Part shown: positions 1 to 7,297 of the stretch, piece by piece
Layout of the letters: each line of letters starts with the position of its first letter
How positions within the stretch are numbered: position 1 is the first letter of the stretch
Source: an uncultured Clostridia bacterium
Lineage (GTDB): Bacteria > Bacillota > Clostridia > TANB77 > CAG-508
Assembly (NCBI GenBank): GCA_947624405.1
Contig: CANQKB010000054.1
Span: 1 to 9,777 of the forward strand
DNA length: 9,777 nt
Direction: 5' to 3'
Notes under the pieces: model-generated
Database searches by the model: none
What the model saw: only the letters and a program-made list of their open reading frames with translations
Told to the model about the DNA's origin: nothing
Position numbers and translations under genes: made by a program

Positions 1-31
1 GAGGTAATTTAATATACGAAAAATTGAATGT

Positions 32-103
32 AAGGACACATGGGCTTTATGTTGTATTTTGCATGGTAGCAAAAGCAATGTAAAGTTTGCTATGTGTCTT
101 TTT
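32..103 (+). terminator. Long imperfect hairpin followed by T-tract (terminator or attenuator)
   Basis: An outer 10-bp stem pairs 32-41 with 92-101 (core GACACAT/ATGTGTC). After an asymmetric internal loop, 45-55 pairs with 75-85 (with G-U pairs), then TTTTGC (57-62) pairs with GCAAAA (69-74) around the loop ATGGTA. Five Ts follow the core stem at 99-103. A competing helix can form between TAGCAAA (67-73) and TTTGCTA (86-92). The shape fits a Rho-independent terminator for a gene left of the window, or a structured leader RNA of the gene at 233. The pairings are visible; the role is inferred. Confidence 0.55.
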
Positions 104-163
104 GGTGTGTGCAAACAATAAGCTAGATTTAGCTATTTATTTCCGCTAAGCTACCTGAGAAAA

Positions 164-172
164 TGATAAAAT
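164..172 (+). promoter_or_regulatory. Candidate extended -10 promoter of the surface-protein gene
   Basis: TGATAAAAT reads as an extended -10 element (TG, one base, TAAAAT). No good -35 hexamer is visible at the usual distance. A transcript starting just downstream would have a leader of roughly 50 bases before the ATG at 233. TAAGCTA occurs twice just upstream (119-125 and 147-153), with a 5-bp hairpin at 121-134 that might be a binding site. Confidence 0.35.
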
Positions 173-232
173 AAAACAGATATTAAAATTAAAATAAATA
201 TAAATAAAAAAAGAAAGGAAGGAAGAGGACGA

Positions 233-1705
233 ATGAAAAAAGAGGCAGGAATAACGTTAGTTGCGTTAATAATAACAATAATAGTATTAATCATATTAGC
301 AGCGATAACGTTGAAAACACTAGTAGTAGATGGAGTATTAAATTTGGCGTCACAAGGAAGTATAAATTATTCGCAAGCCCAAAGTAATGAAGTAAGTATG
401 CTAAATGAGATGAGTGGTAAATTAGATGATACATTGAAGCAAATACAAGATGTAGGTATCAAAGAAGAAGAAAAGACAGAACCAACGGCAATATATGCAA
501 AGTTATATGATGATGGCACATTAATACTAAGTAGCACGGAGTATACGGAGCCAGGTAAAAATGTACAAGTTGATTATGAGGATATATCACATAAAGAGTA
601 TTATATTGACCCACAAGAAGGACCAAAAGGCGATTTTATAGGCTGGATAGATATGAGCAATGGAAGTAATAAAGCAAGCAATGTAATAATACATGATAAA
701 ATAGCACCAACAAATACAGCGTGTTGGTTTATGGGATTAAAAGAGGTAACGGAGTTAGATTTAAGTAATTTAGACACAAGCAATGTAACTAATATGAGTT
801 GTATGTTTTCTAGTTGTACTAGTTTGCAAGAATTAGATTTAAGTACATTTAAAACAAGTAATGTAACCAATATGAGTAGTATGTTTTATGGGTGCAGTGG
901 TTTAGAAACATTAAATTTAAGTACATTTAATACGGCAAATGTAACGAATATGGCCCATATGTTTGATAGTTGTAGTAATTTGCAAACATTAGATGTAAGT
1001 GGATTCAATACAAGCAATGTAACCGATATGTCTAATATGTTTTATGATTGTAGTAACTTGCAAACATTAGATTTAAGTAAACTAGACACAAGCAATGTAA
1101 CCGATATGAGTTACATGTTTGGTTCTTGCAGTTTATTGACAAATGTAGAGTTAAAGAATGCGAAAATAGGGAAAGCAGCTAAGATGAATAACATGTTTGA
1201 ATCTTGTTCGGCATTACAAGAAGTAAGTATGACAAATTTTAATGCAAGTAATTTAGGGTCTCTTTTTTACGACTGTAAATTATTAGAAACTGTACATTTC
1301 ATAAATTTTAAAACGTCTAATGATTGTTCTGCTGATCAAATGTTTATAAGTTGCGAATCGTTAAAAACACTTGATTTTACAAATTTTTCAACTAATGGGA
1401 TAACAAGTATGCATAAAATGTTCCAGAATTGCTATCAGCTTAATGAATCAAGTCTTGAAGAAATTTCTAAATGGAATGTAGATAATGTTGAAACTTTTAG
1501 TTATATGTTCCATATGCTTTATGTGACTCCTATATGGACAACCATTGATATATCAAATTGGAATATTTCAAAGGACTCTGACACTATGAAGATGTTCGAT
1601 CGAAACAATCCTCCCTTAACAGTATATGTAAAAGATGACCAAATAAAGCAACAACTTGAACAAGACAGCACTGCAGACTGTATTACTTATGAAGTAAAGC
1701 AATAG
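233..1705 (+). CDS. Surface protein with pilin-like N-terminus and BspA-type leucine-rich repeats
   Basis: This 490-residue protein is predicted to be secreted and cell-surface attached. Residues 1-4 are a short charged leader. From Gly6 a class III (prepilin-like) signal runs on as one hydrophobic helix to about residue 28. The mature +5 residue is Ala11 instead of the usual Glu. Residues 182-311 are five near-identical 26-residue BspA/DUF285 repeats (TSNVTxMxxMFxxCxxL), flanked by degenerate copies to about residue 450. The tail resembles the short C-terminal segment often seen after such repeats. BspA-like proteins are known adhesins in other bacteria; adhesion here is inferred. The start is supported by a purine-rich Shine-Dalgarno sequence (GGAAGGAAGAGG, 218-229). 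The gene stands alone between two terminator-like structures and is not part of the lipid operon. Confidence 0.85.
   Translation: MKKEAGITLVALIITIIVLIILAAITLKTLVVDGVLNLASQGSINYSQAQSNEVSMLNEMSGKLDDTLKQIQDVGIKEEEKTEPTAIYAKLYDDGTLILSSTEYTEPGKNVQVDYEDISHKEYYIDPQEGPKGDFIGWIDMSNGSNKASNVIIHDKIAPTNTACWFMGLKEVTELDLSNLDTSNVTNMSCMFSSCTSLQELDLSTFKTSNVTNMSSMFYGCSGLETLNLSTFNTANVTNMAHMFDSCSNLQTLDVSGFNTSNVTDMSNMFYDCSNLQTLDLSKLDTSNVTDMSYMFGSCSLLTNVELKNAKIGKAAKMNNMFESCSALQEVSMTNFNASNLGSLFYDCKLLETVHFINFKTSNDCSADQMFISCESLKTLDFTNFSTNGITSMHKMFQNCYQLNESSLEEISKWNVDNVETFSYMFHMLYVTPIWTTIDISNWNISKDSDTMKMFDRNNPPLTVYVKDDQIKQQLEQDSTADCITYEVKQ
776..1165 (+). repeat. Five tandem 78-bp repeats encoding leucine-rich units
   Basis: Units begin at 776, 854, 932, 1010 and 1088 with an exact 78-bp period, each opening with a Thr codon followed by (Ser/Ala)-Asn-Val-Thr. 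DNA identity is high, especially between units 4 and 5 and between the segments before units 1 and 5. The array could therefore expand or contract by recombination. Copies after 1165 are strongly diverged and slip out of exact phase. Confidence 0.9.
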
Positions 1706-1746
1706 GAAAAATAACGCAATATATAATAAAAATATTCTTTATAGTC

Positions 1747-1784
1747 AAAATAGATGAAAATTGGAAAAGATTTTCATCTATTTT
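1747..1784 (+). terminator. Rho-independent terminator of the surface-protein gene
   Basis: A perfect 14-bp inverted repeat pairs AAAATAGATGAAAA (1747-1760) with its complement at 1771-1784 around a 10-base loop. The right arm ends in TTTT. It lies 41 bases after the stop codon at 1703-1705. The stem is AT-rich and A-tract/T-tract flanked, so it may work from both strands. Confidence 0.65.
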
Positions 1785-1887
1785 CATCTTATTAAATCAA
1801 AAATTAGTAGAGAAGAAAAATTAAAAAAGTTTGGTAAAAATAAAATGAATTAACATTAATTTTAAGTAAAGATTTTTAATAAAGTAT

Positions 1888-1930
1888 AAAAAAATTGCCA
1901 TTTGACCACTTGGTATAATGCAATTTTTTT
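1888..1930 (+). promoter_or_regulatory. Dyad with extended -10 box upstream of fabD (operator/promoter or attenuator)
   Basis: An 11-bp perfect outer stem pairs AAAAAAATTGC (1888-1898) with GCAATTTTTTT (1920-1930). Inside it, ACCA (1905-1908) pairs with TGGT (1911-1914). The right half contains TGGTATAAT (1911-1919), an exact extended -10 motif; no clear -35 box precedes it. A second TATAAT lies at 1941-1946. The dyad could be an operator sitting on the promoter of the fatty-acid cluster. Alternatively, its T-tract makes it a bidirectional terminator or attenuator. I could not match it convincingly to the FapR or FabT consensus sites as I recall them. Confidence 0.5.
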
Positions 1931-2001
1931 TAAAATGTTATATAATATACAAGAAGTAAAGAAAAAAACTTAATTTGGGCAAAAGAAAGGAATGAGGCAT
2001 A

Positions 2002-2940
2002 ATGAAAATAGCATATTTATTTCCAGGGCAAGGAGCTCAATACATAGGAATGGGAAAAGATTTATACGAAAAATATGAAGAAATAAAAAATATATATGAA
2101 AAAGCAAGTAGATTACTTGGAGTAGATATAAAGAAAATATCATTTGAAGGACCAGAAGAAGAATTAATACAAACAAAAAATACACAAATAGCAATACTTA
2201 CAATGAGTCTTGGAATATTAGAAGTATTAAAGAAAAATGAAATACAAGCAGAAATGTCAGCAGGTTTAAGTTTAGGGGAGTATTCAGCACTAATTTATTC
2301 TGGAGTTATTTCATTTGAAGATGGTATAAAGATTGTAAGAAAAAGAGGAGAAATCATGCAAGAAAATATCCCAGAAGGCGATTGGCAGATGGCAGGTATA
2401 ATTGGGCTTGAAGATGAAAAGGTAGAAGAAATATGCAAAGGTGTAAATGAGGGATTCGTAGTTCCAGCAAATTATAACTGTCCAGGGCAAGTAGTAATTT
2501 CAGGGGAAGGAAATGCAGTAAATATTGCTATGGAAAAAGCAAAAGAAGCAGGAGCTAAAAAGGCAGTTTTACTTAAAACAAGTGGACCATTTCATACAGA
2601 AAAGCTAAAAGTTTCAGCAGAAAAATTAAAAAATGAATTAGAAAAAATAGAAATAAATACAGATTTTAATAAAAAAGTTATAAAAAACATAGATGGAGAA
2701 CCATATAATCCTGATGATAATATAAGAGAAATATTGGCAAGACATGTTATGAGCCCAGTTAAATTCAAAAAATCAATAGAAAAAATGATAGAACTTGGAG
2801 CAGATACGTTTATTGAAGTTGGACCAGGAAAAACATTATCAGGATTTGTAAAAAGAGTAAATAAAGATGTAAAAATCATGAATATAACAGATTGTGATAC
2901 ATTAGAAAATGTTATTGTTCAATTAAGAGAAAGGAATTGA
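2002..2940 (+). CDS. fabD: Malonyl-CoA:ACP transacylase FabD
   Basis: Transfers malonyl from CoA to acyl carrier protein, supplying the extender unit for cytoplasmic fatty-acid elongation. At 312 residues it has normal family length. Visible motifs are GQGAQ near the N-terminus (9-13), the nucleophile Ser90 in GLSLGEYSA, the carboxylate-binding Arg115, catalytic His198 in GPFHTE, and the late EVGPGKTLSGF segment. The residue before the nucleophile is Leu rather than the His of GHSLGE in the E. coli enzyme. The ATG is set by AGAAAGGA at 1984-1991. It is the first gene of the cluster. Its stop is followed after five bases by the fabG start, so the two are probably translationally coupled. Confidence 0.96.
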   Translation: MKIAYLFPGQGAQYIGMGKDLYEKYEEIKNIYEKASRLLGVDIKKISFEGPEEELIQTKNTQIAILTMSLGILEVLKKNEIQAEMSAGLSLGEYSALIYSGVISFEDGIKIVRKRGEIMQENIPEGDWQMAGIIGLEDEKVEEICKGVNEGFVVPANYNCPGQVVISGEGNAVNIAMEKAKEAGAKKAVLLKTSGPFHTEKLKVSAEKLKNELEKIEINTDFNKKVIKNIDGEPYNPDDNIREILARHVMSPVKFKKSIEKMIELGADTFIEVGPGKTLSGFVKRVNKDVKIMNITDCDTLENVIVQLRERN

Positions 2941-2945
2941 AATTT

Positions 2946-3686
2946 ATGGAAGAAAAAAGAGTCGCTTTTATAACTGGTGCTACAACAGGCATAGGAAGAG
3001 AAATAGCTTTAACATTAGCAGAAGAAGGATTTAACATAGTAGTGAATTGCAGAAAAGAGCCAGAAGAATATGAAGAGCAAAAAAAAGAAATAGAAAAGAA
3101 TAATGTAAAAAGCTTATTTGTACAAGGAGATGTGTCAGTATTTGAAGATGCCGAAAAGATGGTAAAAGAAATTATAGATAAATTCGGCAGAATAGATGTA
3201 CTTGTAAATAATGCAGGAATTACAAGAGATAATTTATTACTTAGAATGAAAAAAGAAGATTTTGAAGATGTAATAAATGTAAATTTAATTGGAACATTTA
3301 ACATTACAAAAAATGTAGTACCATATATGATGAAACAAAGATATGGAAGAATTATAAATATGGCATCTGTTGTAGGAATATCAGGAAATGCAGGGCAAGC
3401 AAATTATTCTGCATCAAAAGCAGGAATTATTGGATTTACTAAAAGTCTTGCAAAAGAGCTAGGTAGTAGAAATATATTAGTAAATGCGATTGCACCTGGG
3501 TATATACAGACTAGGATGACAGACGTTTTGCCAGAGAAGGTTAAGGAAGAAATACAAAAACAGATTCCTCTTAATAGGCTTGGAGAAGCAAAAGATGTAG
3601 CAAAAGTAGCTAAGTTTTTAGCAGGAGAAGAAAGCTCATATATTACAGGTCAAGTTATTAATGTAGATGGAGGAATGTTGATTTAA
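2946..3686 (+). CDS. fabG: 3-oxoacyl-ACP reductase FabG
   Basis: NADPH-dependent short-chain dehydrogenase that reduces 3-ketoacyl-ACP to 3-hydroxyacyl-ACP in each elongation round. From the ATG at 2946 it has 246 residues, the usual FabG length. The cofactor motif TGATTGIG is at 10-17 and NNAG at 88-91. The catalytic set is Asn113, Ser141, Tyr154 and Lys158 (YSASK). The C-terminus INVDGGM is typical. An in-frame TTG at 2937 would overlap the fabD stop and leave no room for the Shine-Dalgarno sequence (AGAAAGGA just before it), so I chose the ATG at 2946. No frame problems are seen. Confidence 0.96.
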   Translation: MEEKRVAFITGATTGIGREIALTLAEEGFNIVVNCRKEPEEYEEQKKEIEKNNVKSLFVQGDVSVFEDAEKMVKEIIDKFGRIDVLVNNAGITRDNLLLRMKKEDFEDVINVNLIGTFNITKNVVPYMMKQRYGRIINMASVVGISGNAGQANYSASKAGIIGFTKSLAKELGSRNILVNAIAPGYIQTRMTDVLPEKVKEEIQKQIPLNRLGEAKDVAKVAKFLAGEESSYITGQVINVDGGMLI

Positions 3687-3727
3687 TAGTAAAATGAGAT
3701 GTTTGCTTAGAAAGGAATGATTAAAGA

Positions 3728-4968
3728 ATGGACAGAAGAGTAGTTGTTACAGGAATGGGAGCAATAACTCCTATTGGAAATAATGTTGAAGAAATGTGGC
3801 AAGGAATTAAAGAAGGAAGATGTGGAATAGATAAAATCACATTATTTGATACAGAAGGATTTAAAGTAAAAATTGCTGCAGAAGTTAAAGGGTTTAATGT
3901 AGAGGAATATTTTGATAGAAAATCTGCCAAAAGGATGGATAGATTTAGCCATTTTGCATTAATTGCTACAAGAGAATTAATGAAAGATAGTGGATTAGAT
4001 ACAGCAGATGTAGATAAAACACGCCTTGGAGTTGCAATAAGTACAGGGATTGGAGGCTTAAAAAGTATTGAGGAAAATAACAGAGCATTTATAGAGAAAG
4101 GACCAGATAGAGTATCTCCAATGTTTATACCTTTGTCAATTGTTAATATGGCAGGGGGTAATGTTTCAATAGAAATAGGAGCAAAAGGAGAAAGCTTTAC
4201 AACTGTTACAGCGTGTGCTAGTAGTACGCATGCAATAGGAGAAAGCTACAGAATTATTAAGCACGGATATCAAGATATGATGGTATGTGGAGGAACAGAA
4301 GCAAGCATTACACCACTTGGAATTGCCGGATTTACTAATATGAAAGCTTTGTCAACAACAGAAGATGTGAGAAGAGCAAGCATTCCATTTGATAAAGAAA
4401 GAAATGGTTTTGTTATGGGAGAAGGAGCAGGAGTGATTCTACTTGAAGAATATGAACATGCAATAGCAAGAGGTGCAAAAATTTATGCAGAAATTGTGCG
4501 GATATTCAGCAACATCAGATGCATATCATATAACATCACCATCACCAGATGGAGAAGGTGGAGCAAGAGCTATGATAAATGCAATGAATGATGCTAAAAT
4601 AAAGCCAGAAGATATAGATTATATAAATGCACATGGTACATCAACACATTTGAATGAAAAATTTGAAACCATAGCATTCAAAAAGGCACTAGGTGATTAT
4701 GCCAAAAAAATAATGATAAGTTCTACAAAAGGGAACACAGGACATCTTTTAGGAGCAGCAGGTGGAGTTGAAGCAATAATTACAATAAAAGCCATACAAG
4801 AACGGATTTGTACCACCAACAATAGGTTACAAAGTACCAGATGAAGAATGTGATTTAGATATAGTTCCAAATGAAGGAAGAAATAAAAAAATAAAATATG
4901 CAATGTCTGATTCACTTGGATTTGGAGGACATAATAGTGTAATCATATTTAAAGCTTTTGAAAAATGA
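3728..4968 (+). CDS. fabF: 3-oxoacyl-ACP synthase II FabF, read through two +1 frameshifts
   Basis: Condensing enzyme that joins malonyl-ACP to the growing acyl-ACP. Translating 3728-4498, skipping C4499, continuing 4500-4802, skipping C4803 and reading 4804-4968 gives 412 residues, matching the family length. All catalytic residues are present: Cys163 in TACASSTHA, His302 in NAHGTSTHLNE, Lys334 and His339 in STKGNTGHLLGAAGG. Both breaks fall where homologues normally have glycine (Val257-Gly258-Tyr and Glu358-Gly359-Phe). Without the shifts the product stops at 4591, after residue 287, losing both catalytic histidines. No other residue is disrupted, which argues against a decaying pseudogene. 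Either recoding or sequence error restores the gene. The Shine-Dalgarno sequence is TTAGAAAGGA (3707-3716). Confidence 0.9.
4496..4502 (+). other. Putative +1 frameshift site 1 in fabF (GTG-CGG-A)
   Basis: The zero frame reads GAA ATT GTG CGG ATA. Conserved FabF sequence continues only if C4499 is skipped and GGA TAT TCA (Gly-Tyr-Ser) is read. The zero-frame continuation has no FabF similarity and stops at 4589-4591. No Shine-Dalgarno-like stimulator at prfB-type spacing and no obvious downstream stem-loop is seen. Confidence 0.85.
4800..4806 (+). other. Putative +1 frameshift site 2 in fabF (GAA-CGG-A)
   Basis: In the frame entered after site 1 the codons are CAA GAA CGG ATT. FabF similarity (Gly-Phe-Val-Pro-Pro-Thr-Ile-Gly) resumes only if C4803 is skipped and GGA is read. 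The unshifted frame ends at 4842-4844. The FGGHN segment near the C-terminus is encoded only after the shift. Confidence 0.85.
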
Positions 4969-4997
4969 TAAGTTTATAGAAGAAAGGAATGTTGATA

Positions 4998-5423
4998 ATG
5001 GAGTATAAGGAAATAAAAGAAATCATGAAAGATATGGAAAATTCGAAACTTGCAGAATTAGAGATTGAATTTCCAGATGGTACAAAGGTAAAAGTAAAAA
5101 ATGTAACAAATGAAAAAATACAATCAATAGAACCACGTTTAATAAGAGAAACTCCAGTTGAAAATTTGCCAATTAAAAAAGTAGATGATTCAAAATTAGT
5201 TACTTCACCAATGGTAGGAACATTTTATGCAAAATCATCTCCAAGTGCAGAACCATATGTAGAAGTAGGAAAACATGTAAAAAAAGGAGATGTGCTTTGT
5301 ATAATCGAAGCAATGAAGCTCATGAATGAAATCGAAGCTGAAGAAGATGGGGAGATAGCAGAGATTTTAGTTAAAGATGGAGAAATTGTTGATTATGGAA
5401 AACCATTATTTAGAATGAAATAA
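4998..5423 (+). CDS. accB: Biotin carboxyl carrier protein of acetyl-CoA carboxylase AccB
   Basis: Carries the biotin that shuttles CO2 from the biotin carboxylase (AccC) to the carboxyltransferase (AccDA) in malonyl-CoA synthesis. The protein has 141 residues. A charged N-terminal helix region (1-25) is followed by a short linker and a biotinyl domain from about residue 67. The biotin acceptor is Lys107 in EAMKLMNE. The MVGTFY segment near residue 72 is also typical of the family. The ATG at 4989 lies within the Shine-Dalgarno motif AGAAAGGA/ATG (4981-4991), so the ATG at 4998 is the credible start with normal spacing. The linker is short and not Pro/Ala-rich. Confidence 0.95.
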   Translation: MEYKEIKEIMKDMENSKLAELEIEFPDGTKVKVKNVTNEKIQSIEPRLIRETPVENLPIKKVDDSKLVTSPMVGTFYAKSSPSAEPYVEVGKHVKKGDVLCIIEAMKLMNEIEAEEDGEIAEILVKDGEIVDYGKPLFRMK

Positions 5424-5436
5424 GGAGTGAAGGCAT

Positions 5437-5865
5437 ATGTTAGATATAAATGAAATTATGAAGATAATTCCACAAAGACCACCGTTTTTGATGATAGATA
5501 AAGTAGAAGAATATGTACCAGGGGAAAGTGCTACAGCATACAAAAATGTATCTGCAAATGAATGGTATTTTGAAGGACATTTTCCAGGTAACCCAGTTAT
5601 GCCAGGTGTTTTAATTACAGAAGCATTAGCCCAAACAGGTGCAGTTGCAATTCTTTCAATGGAAGAAAATAAAGGCAAAAATGCACTTTTTGGAGGAATA
5701 GACAAACTTAGATTTAAAAGAATGGTTGTGCCTGGAGATATATTAAAATTAGAAGTCAAAATTATTAAGAGAAAAGGTCCTATTGGAGTTGGAGAAGCCA
5801 TTGCTACAGTTAATGGAGAAGTGGCAGCCAAAGGAGAATTGACTTTTGCAATAATTGAAGGTTAA
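5437..5865 (+). CDS. fabZ: 3-hydroxyacyl-ACP dehydratase FabZ
   Basis: Removes water from 3-hydroxyacyl-ACP to give trans-2-enoyl-ACP, the substrate of the enoyl reductase at the end of this cluster. At 142 residues it has normal FabZ length and the single hot-dog fold expected. The catalytic pair is His48 (in FEGHFPGNPVMPG) and Glu62 (in LITEALAQTGA). The N-terminal IPQRPPFLMID segment is a family hallmark. It lacks the longer FabA-type sequence, so isomerase activity is not indicated. AAGGAG (5423-5428) overlaps the accB stop and sets the ATG only 13 bases downstream of that gene. Confidence 0.96.
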   Translation: MLDINEIMKIIPQRPPFLMIDKVEEYVPGESATAYKNVSANEWYFEGHFPGNPVMPGVLITEALAQTGAVAILSMEENKGKNALFGGIDKLRFKRMVVPGDILKLEVKIIKRKGPIGVGEAIATVNGEVAAKGELTFAIIEG

Positions 5866-5867
5866 TT

Positions 5868-5884
5868 TGAAAGAAAAACTTTCA
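5868..5884 (+). other. Small intercistronic hairpin between fabZ and accC
   Basis: TGAAAG (5868-5873) pairs with CTTTCA (5879-5884) around five As in the 67-base gap. No T-tract follows, so it is not a good terminator. It may be an RNA-processing or stability element, or chance. Confidence 0.25.
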
Positions 5885-5932
5885 TTACGATATTTGCCTT
5901 CTAAGTAAAACGAGAAAGGAATGTAATTTAAG

Positions 5933-7282
5933 ATGAATAGAATTTTAGTTGCAAATAGGGGAGAAATTGCAGTGCGTATTATTCGTGCTTGTAGAGAAAT
6001 GAATATTAAGACAGTGGCTGTGTATTCAGAAGCAGATAGGGATTCACTTCATACTAGACTTGCTGATGTTGCTGTATGTATAGGTCCTGCTGAAGCAAGT
6101 AAAAGTTATTTGAATTTTAAAAATATTATAGAAACAGCCAATATAACAGGTGCTGATAGTATACATCCTGGTTTTGGGTTCTTATCGGAAAATAGTAAAT
6201 TTGCGAAAATTTGTGAGGAATCACACATAAAATTTATAGGACCAAGTTATAAAGTAATTGAGAAAATGGGAAATAAATCAAATAGCAAAGAAATGATGAA
6301 AAAAGCAGGTATACCAGTTATTCCTGGATCTAATGGACCACTTAAAGGTTTAGAAGATGCAATAGATACAGCTAAAAAAATTGGATACCCTGTTTTGCTT
6401 AAAGCATCTGCAGGAGGTGGAGGAAAAGGCATTAGGCGAGTAAATTCAAAGGAAGAACTTGAAGAAAACTATAATATTGTTAAGCAAGAAGCAAAATCAG
6501 CCTTTTCTGATAATGAGATTTACATGGAGAAATTTATAGAAAATCCTCGCCATATTGAGGTACAAATTCTAGCTGATGAGCATGGAAATGTTGTTTATCT
6601 TGGAGAAAGAGATTGTACGATTCAAAGAAAAAATCAAAAATTATTAGAGGAAACACCTTCAATTGTTTTAGATACAAAGTTAAGAAATAAAATTTGTGAA
6701 ACAGCTGTGAAAGTTGCAAAAGTTGCAGAATATACAAATGCAGGAACTGTTGAATTTTTGCTTGATAAAAACAATAATTTTTATTTTATGGAGATGAATA
6801 CAAGAATACAAGTAGAGCATCCAATTACAGAAGAAAATACAAGAATTGATATGATAAAAGAACAGATTAAAATAGCAGCTGGTGAAATACTAGAATACAA
6901 ACAAAATAAAATTGTTCCTACAGGGCATTCAATAGAGTGCAGAATTAATGCTGAAATTCCAGAAAAGAATTTTAGACCTAGCCCTGGTCAAATTACAGGA
7001 TTAAATTTGCCTGGAGGAATTGGAATAAGAGTTGATACAGCAATATATGATGGATATGTAATTCCACCTAATTATGATTCAATGATTGCAAAAATAATTA
7101 CACATGGTGCAACAAGAGGGGAAGCTATTGCTAAAATGAAGAGAGCACTTGAAGAGCTTGTAATTGAAGGAGTAGAAACAAATACAGATTTCCTATTAAA
7201 AATTATAACTAATCATGATTTTATTAGAGGAAATTATGATACATCTTTTATTGAAAATGTTATATTAAAGAAAGAAAATTAG
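5933..7282 (+). CDS. accC: Biotin carboxylase subunit of acetyl-CoA carboxylase AccC
   Basis: Uses ATP and bicarbonate to carboxylate the biotin on AccB. The 449 residues match the stand-alone bacterial subunit, with no fused carrier domain. The N-terminal domain begins ILVANRGEIAVRIIRA. The ATP-grasp region has Lys115, Lys157, the glycine-rich loop GGGGKGIR (161-168), His207, and metal-binding Glu274 and Glu287 in FMEMNTRIQVEHP, with Arg291 and Glu295 of the active site. After VEHPITE it reads ENTRID where homologues usually have a TGID-type sequence, a Gly-to-Arg difference of unknown effect. The start ATG follows AGAAAGGA (5913-5920). The stop overlaps the next gene's Shine-Dalgarno sequence. 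The frame is intact and contains no in-frame CGG. Confidence 0.97.
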   Translation: MNRILVANRGEIAVRIIRACREMNIKTVAVYSEADRDSLHTRLADVAVCIGPAEASKSYLNFKNIIETANITGADSIHPGFGFLSENSKFAKICEESHIKFIGPSYKVIEKMGNKSNSKEMMKKAGIPVIPGSNGPLKGLEDAIDTAKKIGYPVLLKASAGGGGKGIRRVNSKEELEENYNIVKQEAKSAFSDNEIYMEKFIENPRHIEVQILADEHGNVVYLGERDCTIQRKNQKLLEETPSIVLDTKLRNKICETAVKVAKVAEYTNAGTVEFLLDKNNNFYFMEMNTRIQVEHPITEENTRIDMIKEQIKIAAGEILEYKQNKIVPTGHSIECRINAEIPEKNFRPSPGQITGLNLPGGIGIRVDTAIYDGYVIPPNYDSMIAKIITHGATRGEAIAKMKRALEELVIEGVETNTDFLLKIITNHDFIRGNYDTSFIENVILKKEN

Positions 7283-7297
7283 AAAGGATTATAACAG

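Noticed and set aside
1..12. C-terminal end of an upstream gene (GAG GTA ATT TAA)
   Set aside because: Three codons and a stop are too little to support a coding call, although a gene ending here would fit the hairpin at 32-103.
104..160. Cyclic di-GMP-I riboswitch
   Set aside because: A GCAAAC stretch and a GCTAAGCTAC stretch resemble parts of the motif, but the second conserved half and the closing helix are missing.
601..870. Antisense open frames such as 601-870 and others along the operon
   Set aside because: They lack ribosome binding sites and family features, and are explained as shadows of the coding strand.
1785..1887. A promoter or small gene in the AT-rich gap before fabD
   Set aside because: Several weak TATAAA/TTAACA-like words occur, but none has a paired box at proper spacing, and no open frame with a binding site is present.
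4473..4844. A separate 123-residue gene inside the fabF region
   Set aside because: It is the middle third of FabF in the shifted frame, contains the catalytic histidines, and has no Shine-Dalgarno sequence of its own.
3728..4968. fabF as a decaying pseudogene
   Set aside because: Both interruptions are the same single-base type, every catalytic residue is kept on both sides, the restored length is normal, and no other defect is present.
4989..5000. accB starting at the ATG at 4989
   Set aside because: That ATG abuts the Shine-Dalgarno sequence with no spacing; the ATG at 4998 has normal spacing.
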